Below are positions 17,959 to 27,078 of a stretch of 64,000 nt of DNA, piece by piece. The stretch is taken from assembly GCF_035818675.1 (NCBI RefSeq), contig NZ_JAYKZZ010000001.1:124001-188000 (forward strand). Direction: 5' to 3'. Position 1 is the first letter of the stretch. Each line of letters begins with the position of its first letter. Source of the stretch: Parapedobacter flavus (GTDB lineage Bacteria; Bacteroidota; Bacteroidia; Sphingobacteriales; Sphingobacteriaceae). Under the pieces are notes generated by a model. It was not told the DNA's origin. It made no database searches and saw nothing but the letters and a program-made list of their open reading frames with translations. A program made the position numbers and the translations under genes.

Positions 17959-18999
17959 ATGCGTGCAGTAATTAATCATATTCATCGAACGCAGGCCGTA
18001 TGGGGTGTGCTGTTGTTGCTACTGGCCGGTTGCTTGCCGAAAGAACAAGCCCGCAATGATGACCCTTCGGGAAGCAAAACGGGTCTGCAGTACGTGTCGG
18101 CTGCGGATCTATCTGCCACCAAAGTAGGTTATTGCGGTCCTTCTATGGTAGCCCCTTACTATGTAGCGCTGGAGACTGTCGTAAAACAGAGCGTGCAACA
18201 TTACGGAATGCACTATTACATGGCCGATGGGCAAGAGGATGTGGCTAAACAGGTAGCGGCGATCGAAGACCTGCTTTCCAAGGGGATTGATGTGTTGATT
18301 TTAAATCCCTTGGATCCAAAAGCGGCCGTGCCGGTTGTTAACCGGGCGGCGCAGCAGGGGGTAAAGATTTTCATCGTGGACTCGATGATTGACGACGCCG
18401 CTTCCTACATCTCCTCAGTTGTTGCAAACAATACCATGAATGGCGAGAAGCTGGGCCTCTGGTTGGCAGAAAACACTAACGAGGATCTAAAGGTTGCTAT
18501 CATCAGCGGTAATCAGGGAAACCCGGTGGGGCGCGAGAAGCGACTGGGGTTCGTACGTGGACTGGTAGATGGTCAGCTGCATAAGCAAGCCAAAACAAAT
18601 TTTTCGATCGTGGCCCATGGCTGGGGGCAATGGAATAATAATGGGGGGTTAAAAGCCATGGAAGATATCCTGGTTGCGCACCCCTATGTCAACGTGCTTC
18701 TGGCAGAGAACGATGCCATGGCCATCGGTGCGCTCAAGACCATCCGCCAGATGGGGAAAGAAGGGAAAATTACCGTGCTGGGATTTGATGGTCAAAAAGA
18801 AGCGTACGAGCTGATCAGTGCCGGATCTTTTGCCGCGACAGCTCAGAACAGTCCGAAGATATTGGGGGAAATGATTGTGGAAATAGCCGTCAAACATCTC
18901 AATGACGAAGAAGCAATCGAGAAAATCAACTACACACCTTCCGTATTAATATCGGCGGATAATGTGGATGCGTTCTATGACCCGCAGGCATTGTTTTAA
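17959..18999 (+). CDS. Sugar ABC transporter substrate-binding lipoprotein (RbsB-like)
   Basis: 346 residues starting at the ATG at 17959, just after the GDPD stop; an earlier in-frame ATG at 17872 would overlap the GDPD gene and lacks a signal. The lipobox is LLAGC, Cys25. The mature part is a Peripla_BP_4 fold with the typical segments EDLLSKGIDVLILNPLDPKA, KIFIVDSM and VLGFDGQKEAYE. It delivers a monosaccharide or polyol to the ATPase and permease encoded next. Complete Rbs-type importers are uncommon beside SusCD systems in this phylum, where MFS carriers are more usual. The ligand is probably the free polyol released by the phosphodiesterases, which is inference. Confidence 0.92.
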   Translation: MRAVINHIHRTQAVWGVLLLLLAGCLPKEQARNDDPSGSKTGLQYVSAADLSATKVGYCGPSMVAPYYVALETVVKQSVQHYGMHYYMADGQEDVAKQVAAIEDLLSKGIDVLILNPLDPKAAVPVVNRAAQQGVKIFIVDSMIDDAASYISSVVANNTMNGEKLGLWLAENTNEDLKVAIISGNQGNPVGREKRLGFVRGLVDGQLHKQAKTNFSIVAHGWGQWNNNGGLKAMEDILVAHPYVNVLLAENDAMAIGALKTIRQMGKEGKITVLGFDGQKEAYELISAGSFAATAQNSPKILGEMIVEIAVKHLNDEEAIEKINYTPSVLISADNVDAFYDPQALF

Positions 19000-19038
19000 A
19001 AGGAGATTAGGTTAGCCAAATATATTAATAGTTGGAAC

Positions 19039-20514
19039 ATGCTTGTTTTAAAAAAAATATCCAAATCATTCGGAGGCGTCCGTGCGCTTGAAGACGTGGA
19101 CCTGTCGATTCGTAAAGGGGAGATTCATGCCCTGCTCGGCGAAAATGGCGCTGGTAAATCCACCCTTATGAAGGTGATTTCAGGGGCCCACAAAGCAGAT
19201 AGTGGGCAAATCATCATCGATGGGCAGATTATTGACCATAATGACCCTCATGTCGCTAAAACTCGAGGTATCAGTATCATTTATCAAGAGTTCTCGCTTA
19301 TCCCCGAACTCAGTGTTTCTGAGAACATCCTATTCGGCAGCGGCGAGGGGAAAGGGTGGCTTAATAGAAAGAAAATGGATAATGATGCTGCGGCATTAAT
19401 CCATTCGTTAGGTTTCGACATTGATGTGAAAAAACGCGTGGCACAGCTCAGTGTCGCGCAACAGCAGATTGTTGAAATTGCCAAAGCGCTTTCGCAAGAT
19501 GTGAAGTTGTTGATTTTGGACGAACCGTCTGCGGTATTAGGAACCAAAGAGGTGAAAAAGTTGTTCAGTCTACTTTATGCACTTCGCAAAAAGGGTGTAT
19601 CGGTTATTTATATATCACACCATCTAGAAGAGTTGCTGGAGTTGACAGACCGGGTTACCGTATTGAAAGACGGAAGAACGGTAACCACCTTAGAGACGTC
19701 TGCAGTTGATAAAGATAGGCTGGTTAATTTAATGGTAGGCCGTGAGCTGACGCAGCTCTATCCAGAGAAGCTCAGCAAGCCAGTCTCTTACGAAAAGATT
19801 GTCATAGACAAATTGTATGGTAATGACCCGCAACCGATATCCTTTGAAATCAGAAAAGGAGAGATTCTGGGCTTAGGTGGTCTGGTCGGTGCCGGACGGA
19901 CGGAGATACTGGAAAGCTTGTTTGGTTTGTCTAGGCAGCGGCCCGCAACATTACAATGGAAAGAGCAATCGATAAGCTACCGTACGCCGCGCGAAGCCAT
20001 CTATGACGGATGGGGTATGGTGCCCGAAGACCGCAAAAAACATGGTGGTATCCTCGACTTGAGTATACGTGACAACATCAGCCTCACAAACTTGAGTCAG
20101 ATTGCCAATAGATGGGGGTTCATCAACCACCGAAAGGAAGAGAAAATCGTCCGTGAATTGATCAGTCGGCTCCGTATAAAAATAGGTGATGTTCATCACC
20201 CTTTGGCTACACTCAGTGGTGGCAACCAACAGAAGGTCGTGTTAGGCAAATGGCTAAACCGTAGCCTGCATGTACTGCTGATTGATGAACCTACACGTGG
20301 TGTGGACGTAGGAGCACGTTCCGAAATCTATCAAATCATCCAGCAACTGGCTGATCAGGGAATGTATATCGTCATGGTCTCTTCAGATATGGAAGAGCTA
20401 ATGGGGATGTCTGACCGTATTATGGTGATAAAAAATGGAATGCTTCAAGGAACAGTTGGTCGATCGGATTTTAGCGAAGAAAAAATTTTGAGAATGGCCA
20501 TCGGCGCCAATTAA
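19039..20514 (+). CDS. Sugar ABC transporter ATP-binding protein (RbsA-like, two ABC domains)
   Basis: 491 residues with two fused ABC domains. Domain 1 has Walker A GENGAGKST (34-42), an LSVAQQQ signature (137-143) and Walker B LLILDEPSA. Domain 2 has a degenerate Walker A (GLVGAGRTE), signature LSGGNQQ (392-398) and LLIDEPTRGVD. This is the standard RbsA/MglA architecture, in which one nucleotide site is degenerate. It powers uptake through the permease encoded 11 nt downstream and lies 39 nt after the binding protein. The gene is full length. Confidence 0.95.
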   Translation: MLVLKKISKSFGGVRALEDVDLSIRKGEIHALLGENGAGKSTLMKVISGAHKADSGQIIIDGQIIDHNDPHVAKTRGISIIYQEFSLIPELSVSENILFGSGEGKGWLNRKKMDNDAAALIHSLGFDIDVKKRVAQLSVAQQQIVEIAKALSQDVKLLILDEPSAVLGTKEVKKLFSLLYALRKKGVSVIYISHHLEELLELTDRVTVLKDGRTVTTLETSAVDKDRLVNLMVGRELTQLYPEKLSKPVSYEKIVIDKLYGNDPQPISFEIRKGEILGLGGLVGAGRTEILESLFGLSRQRPATLQWKEQSISYRTPREAIYDGWGMVPEDRKKHGGILDLSIRDNISLTNLSQIANRWGFINHRKEEKIVRELISRLRIKIGDVHHPLATLSGGNQQKVVLGKWLNRSLHVLLIDEPTRGVDVGARSEIYQIIQQLADQGMYIVMVSSDMEELMGMSDRIMVIKNGMLQGTVGRSDFSEEKILRMAIGAN

Positions 20515-20525
20515 TTTGATATGGA

Positions 20526-21446
20526 ATGAGGGAAAAGCTGTTAAAAAACAACACACTGATTATATTTCTGCTGTTGCTTGTGGTATCAAGTTTCACTTCT
20601 GACTCTTTTTTGACCATGACCAATGTCACCAATCTGCTGCGCCAAGTGGCACCCATTGGGCTAATTAGCATCGGTATGTTCCTGGTTATTTTAACGGGCG
20701 GAATCGACTTATCCGTTGGTTCCATCGTGGCATGCGTCGGCGTCGCTTTCGCGCTGCTTTCCTATGAGGTGTATTTTAGCGCAGCAATAGTGCTAACCTT
20801 GCTACTGGGTATTGCTATCGGTGCTGTCTCAGGTTACCTGGTGGCATACCGTGGTGTCGCTGCTTTTATCGCCACATTGGCGCTCATGACCATTGTGCGT
20901 GGACTTGGTTTCCTGCTATCAAAAGGGGCGCCAATCACCGTAGGGCCACATTCGTCGGCGATACTCAGCTTGGGTACGGGCAGTATACTCGGGGTGCCGC
21001 TGTCGGCCATCCTGTTAGGTGTGGTATTCATCATGGTGTTTATTGTACTCAAGTACCATATCTATGGTAGGCAGATTATTGCAATAGGATCTAACGAAGA
21101 GGCAGTACGGCTATCGGGCATATCGATAGAGCGGGTTAAATTCTCGGTCTATGTTATCGCTGGCTTTCTCACCGCGTTGGCCGGTTTGCTGATGGTGGGC
21201 CGCACCGGTGTTGGCACGCCTAATATCGGCGTGGGTTTAGAGCTCGATGCCATAGCTGCCGTCGTCATCGGTGGGGCCAGCTTGTTTGGCGGCAAGGGTT
21301 CGGTTGTTAATACATTGCTGGGGGTTCTGATATTGGGTATGATCGGCAACATTATGAACTTACTCGATATCACCGCTTATATGCAACAATTGATTAAAGG
21401 TGTGATTATCATTTTGGCAGTCATCTTCCAAAAGACGCAGCAATAA
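20526..21446 (+). CDS. Sugar ABC transporter permease (RbsC-like)
   Basis: 306 residues, almost entirely hydrophobic with about 8-10 membrane segments, the BPD_transp_2 family. Diagnostic segments are LRQVAPIGLISIGMFLVILT, GGIDLSVGSIVA near residue 60, and GRQIIAIGSNEEAVRLSGI. Together with the two preceding genes it makes a complete importer in the inner membrane. It ends 2 nt before the mannitol-dehydrogenase-family gene, so the imported compound and that enzyme are probably linked. Confidence 0.94.
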   Translation: MREKLLKNNTLIIFLLLLVVSSFTSDSFLTMTNVTNLLRQVAPIGLISIGMFLVILTGGIDLSVGSIVACVGVAFALLSYEVYFSAAIVLTLLLGIAIGAVSGYLVAYRGVAAFIATLALMTIVRGLGFLLSKGAPITVGPHSSAILSLGTGSILGVPLSAILLGVVFIMVFIVLKYHIYGRQIIAIGSNEEAVRLSGISIERVKFSVYVIAGFLTALAGLLMVGRTGVGTPNIGVGLELDAIAAVVIGGASLFGGKGSVVNTLLGVLILGMIGNIMNLLDITAYMQQLIKGVIIILAVIFQKTQQ

Positions 21447-21448
21447 TT

Positions 21449-22939
21449 ATGACCACATTAAAGAATGAAACATTAAGTCAGTTACCCGCGGCGGTGCAAA
21501 CACCGCTACCCGTTAGCAAGGGCAACAAAAACCATATTCTGCATATCGGAGTTGGGGCGTTCCATCGGGCGCACCAAGCCTATACGTGGCATCAGTTGCG
21601 ACAACGGTATCCGCAGCAATACGCCGATTGGACCATTCTAGGGGTATGTCTTATGCCCGCCGATAGGGCTTTCGTACAACAATTTGAGGAACAGGACTAC
21701 CTGTATACCCTGCGTATGCGGGCTGCCGACGGGAACGACGACGTCGTGGTCATCGACAGCATTACCGAAGTGCTATACGGTCCGGACGATACGGCTGCCG
21801 TTATCCATGCAATAGCCCATGTCGATACCCGGATCATCAGTTTCACCATCACCGAGGGTGGTTATAATACCGATTTCGATAACCATCAGTTTATCTGGTC
21901 GAACGCCCATATCCAACACGACCTCGAACCCGGCAATCCACCTAAAACGGTGTTTGGTTACCTCGCAAGAGGCCTTGCTGAACGCAAGGAAAAAGGGGTA
22001 GGAGGCTTGGTGTTGATGTCGTGCGATAATATCCAAGAAAACGGACATGTGCTGAAGCATGCATTGCTTGCTTTCCTGGAACGATATGATCCTACCTTGA
22101 GAAACTGGGCAGCCGATCATGTGTCCTTTCCAAATAGCATGGTCGACCGTATTACTCCGGCTTCTACAAGTCATGATAAAGACGACTTCGAGTCGTGTTT
22201 TGGTTTGCGCGATAATTTGTTGGTGGTGAGTGAAGATTTTTTTCAATGGGTGCTTGAGGATACCGGGCTTATCGGTATTCCGCCATTGGATGAAGTCGGC
22301 GTTCAGTTGGTAGACGATGTACGCCCTTATGAGGCTATGAAATTGAGTATACTCAACGCGGGGCACTCGTTGGTGGGCTTATTAGGAGACGCCTTGGGTT
22401 ATACCAAAATACATGACGCCATCCGGCACCCGCAGATTGCAGCAGTATTTGAACGATATGCAATATATGAGGCCATTCCCGTATTGCCGGCCGTTGCCGG
22501 TGTCGATTTGCAAGTTTATTTCCGAACGGTCCGCTCGCGCTTTTCCAATGCGATGATCAATGACGCTACGGCACGGATCATCTCGGGCTCGTCCGACAAG
22601 ATTCCGAAGTTCTTGCTTCCGGTTGTCCATAGAAATTTGCAGACGAAGAACTCAAATATTGATATAGCCGCCTTAGTTGTCGCGGCTTGGTGGTACTATC
22701 TTTACCGAGCCAATCGGCTAGACGACATGCGGACCGTGATAGACAATAAGCGGGATGAGCTCAAAGCGCTTTTCGATGACGAATCGGTATCATTCATACG
22801 ATTTTTGCAATACCGACCGGTCTTCGGCAATTTATCCGCCAATCCCTTATTCGTGGATAGTTGTAAACATTATGCCGCCTCGTTCTTGAATGGCAAGATG
22901 GAAGATTTACTGCGCGACATATTGGGCAAATTAAGATGA
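21449..22939 (+). CDS. Mannitol-dehydrogenase-family polyol dehydrogenase
   Basis: 496 residues, the size of long-chain polyol dehydrogenases. The N-terminal Rossmann part begins with HIGVGAFHRAHQAY. The C-terminal catalytic motif KLSILNAGHS places Lys298, Asn303 and His306 in the same spacing as the Lys/Asn/His triad of Pseudomonas mannitol 2-dehydrogenase. The family oxidises D-mannitol to fructose, D-arabinitol to xylulose, or reduces fructuronate/tagaturonate. The fructokinase-type kinase downstream favours mannitol or a similar hexitol. Cytoplasmic, NAD-dependent by family. It starts 2 nt after the permease. Confidence 0.92.
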   Translation: MTTLKNETLSQLPAAVQTPLPVSKGNKNHILHIGVGAFHRAHQAYTWHQLRQRYPQQYADWTILGVCLMPADRAFVQQFEEQDYLYTLRMRAADGNDDVVVIDSITEVLYGPDDTAAVIHAIAHVDTRIISFTITEGGYNTDFDNHQFIWSNAHIQHDLEPGNPPKTVFGYLARGLAERKEKGVGGLVLMSCDNIQENGHVLKHALLAFLERYDPTLRNWAADHVSFPNSMVDRITPASTSHDKDDFESCFGLRDNLLVVSEDFFQWVLEDTGLIGIPPLDEVGVQLVDDVRPYEAMKLSILNAGHSLVGLLGDALGYTKIHDAIRHPQIAAVFERYAIYEAIPVLPAVAGVDLQVYFRTVRSRFSNAMINDATARIISGSSDKIPKFLLPVVHRNLQTKNSNIDIAALVVAAWWYYLYRANRLDDMRTVIDNKRDELKALFDDESVSFIRFLQYRPVFGNLSANPLFVDSCKHYAASFLNGKMEDLLRDILGKLR

Positions 22940-22985
22940 TCGCAGCCCTATTAAAAGATATTATTCAATTGTTAGATTGCATTAA

Positions 22986-23921
22986 ATGAAAAAAAATAAT
23001 CGAATTTTCTGTTTCGGAGAGGTACTATGGGACGAGGTAAATGGCGAAGACGTTCCGGGAGGGGCCCCACTTAATGTGGCATACCATATAGGGAAAGATG
23101 ATCGGTTTGAGGTGCATCTTGTCAGTTGTATTGGCGACGACGCAGCTGGCGCGTGTATGTTGTCTCTTATCGACGGCTGGTCTATCGATAGGCAATTTGT
23201 ACAATCTACAGCGGACTACCCCACCGGCCGGGTAGTTGCTAATGTATCGGATAGGAATAAGGTATCTTATGATATTTTGCAGCCTGTAGCCTGGGACTAC
23301 ATCAATGAAGACAGTGCGCTCAGTGATTGTCTTCACGAAGACGACTGTTTGGTTTTCGGCAGCCTTTCTTGCCGAAACATGAAATCCAGACAGACATTGT
23401 TCACCTTATTGTCCCAAAAATGTTTCCGTATATTCGATATCAATCTGCGAGGCAATTATTACGACGAGGAGACGTTGTCTGTGCTTTTGGAAAATACTGA
23501 TTTATTAAAGATCAGCGATGAAGAATTGGTCATGGTAACACGCCTTTTCCAGCCGACCATGACAACAGCCACGGAGAAGGAACAGCTTCGCACGCTGATG
23601 AGCCGTTTTAACATCGGTGCTGCGATCGTGACGAGAGGAGCGGACGGCGCTAGCTATTATACAACGGAAGGCCATTGGGATGTGCCGGGTGTACGTGTGG
23701 CGGTGGTGGACACTATCGGTTGCGGCGATGCGTTTCTAGCGGCCTTTCTGCGATACCGCCTTACAGGCACCTCCTTGGAGACCACACTGAACAATGCGAT
23801 GCTGACCGGTGCCTTTATAGCAAGACAAAAAGGCGGCTGTCCACCTTATACATTGGCAGATTTGGAAACGTTTATAAGCGAAAAAAGTACGGGCGAGTTC
23901 GGACGATTTTCGGCTCATTGA
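22986..23921 (+). CDS. PfkB-family carbohydrate kinase, probable fructokinase
   Basis: 311 residues. The start IFCFGEVLWDEVNGEDVPGG matches the fructokinase type of PfkB/ribokinase proteins, with the sugar-binding Gly-Gly-Ala-Pro-Asn segment at about 25-30. The C-terminal ATP/anion-hole motif is DTIGCGDAF with catalytic base Asp248. It would phosphorylate the ketose made by the upstream dehydrogenase (fructose to fructose-6-phosphate or a related pair) and so links the locus to glycolysis. It follows the dehydrogenase by 46 nt and closes the tight part of the operon. Confidence 0.9.
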   Translation: MKKNNRIFCFGEVLWDEVNGEDVPGGAPLNVAYHIGKDDRFEVHLVSCIGDDAAGACMLSLIDGWSIDRQFVQSTADYPTGRVVANVSDRNKVSYDILQPVAWDYINEDSALSDCLHEDDCLVFGSLSCRNMKSRQTLFTLLSQKCFRIFDINLRGNYYDEETLSVLLENTDLLKISDEELVMVTRLFQPTMTTATEKEQLRTLMSRFNIGAAIVTRGADGASYYTTEGHWDVPGVRVAVVDTIGCGDAFLAAFLRYRLTGTSLETTLNNAMLTGAFIARQKGGCPPYTLADLETFISEKSTGEFGRFSAH

Positions 23922-24078
23922 AATGGTACGATGAACAAAAGATGTCCGGCTGAAGCTACTTCTTTGCCCATAGGGGTTATTAGCATAAAGCACCGAAAAG
24001 CTCGATTACCGCGATGGGAAAAACTGTGAATTTAGGCTTCGACATGATAGAAATAGATGTTTTTTTCAAATTTTAAAA

Positions 24079-25380
24079 ATGAAACGAATATCACAAACAA
24101 AAGACATTCCCGTTATCGCAGAATACGATGTGGTGGTGTGTGGTGGCGGTCCCTCCGGGTTTATCGCCGCGATTGCCGCGGCCAGGGGCGGAGCACGTAC
24201 CGCACTGATCGAACGGCATGGCTTTCTTGGCGGCATGGCCACAGCGAGCCTCGTGGCACCCATCAGTGTGTTTAACTACAATGAACGCCGGATAATCGAC
24301 GGGTTACCCTGGGAGTTTATCGAACGCCTTATAGCTATCGGTGGGGCGAGGGAAGAAAGGCCGCTGGGCAACATCACCTTTTCGCCCGAAAAATACAAGC
24401 TCATCGCCCAACGAATGGTTCTCGAAGCGGGGGTGTCGCTTTATTTCCATTCGTACCTTACCGGCTGCCAGAAAGATGGCGACCGGCTCACGCATGTTAT
24501 CATTGACAATAAGAACGGCACGGAAGCCATTTCCGCGAAATATTTCATTGACTGTACGGGCGACGCCGATTTGTCTTACCAGGCTGGTGTACCCATGCAG
24601 CCTATGAACAAGGAGCTTCAACCCGCTACGTTGATTTTTATGCTGGGTGGCGTCGATACCGACTCGCTGCCGATGCTGCGCCATAGCCAGCAGGGCGTAA
24701 ATTACCACGATATCAACATCCGCGAGCTGCTCGAAGAATTGGGCAAGGAAACCGAGTTGCCCCGTTTCGGCGGGCCCTGGTACTGCGGTGTGCTTGACCA
24801 CGGCCTGGCCTTGGTGAACATGACCCGTACGTATGCCAACATGGCCGACAATCGCCAAACCACCAAAACGGAATGCCTTCTCCGTGAAGATGTCTTCACT
24901 TTTGTGGATATTCTGACAAAAAATGTCCCCGCCTTCAAAGATGCCTTCCTGGTGTTGACCGCTCCGCAAGCCGGCACGCGCGAGACCCGACGCATCAAAG
25001 GGGTGCATACCCTGGCGGGTGAGGAGTATATCGAAGCACGCGACTTTCCCGATGCCATTTCAAGAGGTTGCCATCCCGTGGATATCCATTCGTCGGGCTC
25101 GAATAACCAGCGGTGTGAATTCCTCAAAGATGCCGCATTCGTGCCCTACCGATGCCTTATCGCGCCGGATTTTCCCAACTTGCTAGTTGGCGGAAGGGCT
25201 TTTTCTGCCGACGGCATATCTTCAGCCTCGGTTCGCGTGCAGGCCTCTGTGATGGGACTTGGCCAAGCGGCCGGTGCCGCAGCCGCGTTATGTGTGCAGT
25301 CGGGTACCGACGTTGGCGAGGTAGATATCGCCGAACTTCGAAACACCCTGATAACGTACGGGGCAAATCTTACCAATTAA
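24079..25380 (+). CDS. FAD-dependent oxidoreductase (FAD_oxidored family)
   Basis: 433 residues. The dinucleotide-binding motif GGGPSG (22-27) follows strand YDVVVC, and the next strand ends IERHGFLGGMAT, the family's FAD-contact segment. The C-terminus has the expected second FAD loop (LLVGGRAFSADGISSASVRV). No signal peptide, so cytoplasmic, unlike the lipoprotein relative at 42254. Substrates of this family are mostly unknown. It lies 157 nt after the kinase and 122 nt before an MFS gene; that gap holds no recognised feature beyond AT-rich sequence. It may be a separate transcription unit. Confidence 0.85.
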   Translation: MKRISQTKDIPVIAEYDVVVCGGGPSGFIAAIAAARGGARTALIERHGFLGGMATASLVAPISVFNYNERRIIDGLPWEFIERLIAIGGAREERPLGNITFSPEKYKLIAQRMVLEAGVSLYFHSYLTGCQKDGDRLTHVIIDNKNGTEAISAKYFIDCTGDADLSYQAGVPMQPMNKELQPATLIFMLGGVDTDSLPMLRHSQQGVNYHDINIRELLEELGKETELPRFGGPWYCGVLDHGLALVNMTRTYANMADNRQTTKTECLLREDVFTFVDILTKNVPAFKDAFLVLTAPQAGTRETRRIKGVHTLAGEEYIEARDFPDAISRGCHPVDIHSSGSNNQRCEFLKDAAFVPYRCLIAPDFPNLLVGGRAFSADGISSASVRVQASVMGLGQAAGAAAALCVQSGTDVGEVDIAELRNTLITYGANLTN

Positions 25381-25502
25381 TTCCACAACACATTTTTTTA
25401 ATCAAAGCATACTCGATTATTGACAACGTAAGGAATCATCGGCAGCATGGGCGTTCTTCGGAAGAGCGATTATAATCGCGGCTGCAAATTAAAAATCAAC
25501 GA

Positions 25503-26798
25503 ATGAAGAACATATTCTTTCCTGTAGCCGGAAGCGGCTTGAACGGTAAACTTACACAACCCGAATTCAGGCGCTGGGCTATAGTCGCCGTGGTCTTCCT
25601 CGCTATCGTTTGCAACTACATCGACCGGCAGATTGTGTCCGTGTTAAAGCCCCTGCTCAAAACAGAGTTCGATCTAGACGATTCCGGTTATGCGGTCATT
25701 ATCAATATTTTTACTGTATGTTATGCGCTATCCTATCCATTTACCGGATGGGTGGTAGACAAGATCGGCCCTAAGCTGACCATGTTTTGGGGCATCCTAT
25801 TATGGTCTATTGCCAGTATCGGTGGAGGGGTTTCCCGCACTGTTACGCATTTCGGTTTTTTCAGAGGACTTTTAGGCGTTGCGGAGCCCACGGTGTTCCC
25901 CGCCCAACTGAAGGCCGTTACCGTCTGGTTTCCGGGCAAATTAAGGGGCACCGCAAACGGCATCTGCCAGGCAGGCGGTTCTATCGGTGCAATTTTAGCC
26001 CCGCCATTGGTTGCGTGGCTTGCCATCAACTACTCATGGCATGCCGCCTTTATCGTGATGGGGGTCGCGGGCATCATCATCGCCATTCTCTGGAAACTGA
26101 TTTACAAAGACCCTCCTCAAGCCACCCTTGATGAAGCCTTGCAAAGTACCGTTTCAAAAGATGCGGTATCCTTTTCCTGGAAGCAGCTCTGGGGCAAAAA
26201 AAGCCTCTGGGGGGTTATCCTGATACGCTTCGTCAGTGACCCCGTTTGGTACTTCTGCCTTTTCTGGCTTCCCGGATATTTGCAGGAAGAATCGGGGTTG
26301 TCGTTGGCACAAGTGGGGATGTTCGGATGGATTCCATTTCTGATCGCCGATATCGGTGCGGTCGGTACTTCCATGTTGTCGGACAAGATTGTACGTAGGG
26401 GAACGCAACCCCTGTTGGCCCGGAAAAAAATGCTGACCTGGATCACGTTTCTCACTGTGTTTTGTGCTTTCACTCCGTTTATAAACAATGCTGCATTAAC
26501 GATTGCCATTTTTAGTGTGGTTGCGCTCGTCTGCGTCAGTTGGCTTTTCACGGTAGGCGTGGTGATCGCCGAATCTTTCCCCGTACACAACGTGGCGAGT
26601 GTACAAGGAATTGTGGGAGGCTTCGGCGCATTGGGGGCAGTGATGTTCAATTTTTTTGTTGGCGAAGCCATGGATGCCCCGGGTGCCGAAAATATATTTT
26701 TCATCATGGCCCTCCTGCATCCTATCGCGTTATGGATCCTATGGAAAATTGTGAAGCCCGCCAAACCAGCAACCGATGAAACGGCCACAGGCTCCTAA
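25503..26798 (+). CDS. MFS transporter, hexuronate/organic anion-cation symporter type
   Basis: 431 residues with about 12 predicted membrane helices. The motif NYIDRQIVSVLKPLLKTEFD after helix 1 and the loop GWVVDKIGPKLTM (MFS motif A) are characteristic of the ACS/ExuT-type carriers for hexuronates and other organic anions. It is full length and follows the FAD oxidoreductase. It could import an oxidised product such as an aldonate or uronate, which is inference. The presence of both this carrier and an ABC importer suggests that two different compounds enter from this locus. Confidence 0.88.
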   Translation: MKNIFFPVAGSGLNGKLTQPEFRRWAIVAVVFLAIVCNYIDRQIVSVLKPLLKTEFDLDDSGYAVIINIFTVCYALSYPFTGWVVDKIGPKLTMFWGILLWSIASIGGGVSRTVTHFGFFRGLLGVAEPTVFPAQLKAVTVWFPGKLRGTANGICQAGGSIGAILAPPLVAWLAINYSWHAAFIVMGVAGIIIAILWKLIYKDPPQATLDEALQSTVSKDAVSFSWKQLWGKKSLWGVILIRFVSDPVWYFCLFWLPGYLQEESGLSLAQVGMFGWIPFLIADIGAVGTSMLSDKIVRRGTQPLLARKKMLTWITFLTVFCAFTPFINNAALTIAIFSVVALVCVSWLFTVGVVIAESFPVHNVASVQGIVGGFGALGAVMFNFFVGEAMDAPGAENIFFIMALLHPIALWILWKIVKPAKPATDETATGS

Positions 26799-26840
26799 GA
26801 TATTTTTAACTCATTCATCAATGATAATAAACTAATAAAT

Positions 26841-27076
26841 ATGAGAAAGATCGTTAGTTACATCGTATTCGCGCTTTTTTCAATAAGTATGGCTGTGGCG
26901 CAGCAAGATTATCAAAAGCCTGTTCTCGAGCAAAAGGATTCGTGGAGGAATTCTTCCCCGATGGACACACCGTCAAGGTGAAGACATTTTCACCCTTGTT
27001 TGCCATCTCACCGACCTCGCAATCTCATGCGTGGAAAAAAGATGCTCGCAATGAGTTCACGTTGCAATTTGATTGA
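26841..27076 (+). pseudogene. Frameshifted remnant of a small secreted protein gene
   Basis: An ATG at 26841 opens 46 codons with a clear Sec signal (MRKIVSYIVFALFSISMAVA, then QQDYQKP) but stops at 26979. The next frame continues sensibly from about 26938 (GFVEEFFPDGHTVKVKTF, then SPTSQSHAWKKDARNEF) to a stop at 27074. The two pieces read as one protein of about 78 residues broken by an indel near 26935-26945. The short total length suggests an internal deletion as well. The family was not recognised. Confidence 0.55.
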
Positions 27077-27078
27077 TA

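Noticed and set aside
23922..24078. Riboswitch or small RNA between the kinase and the FAD oxidoreductase
   Set aside because: No stable conserved structure or known aptamer motif could be made out.
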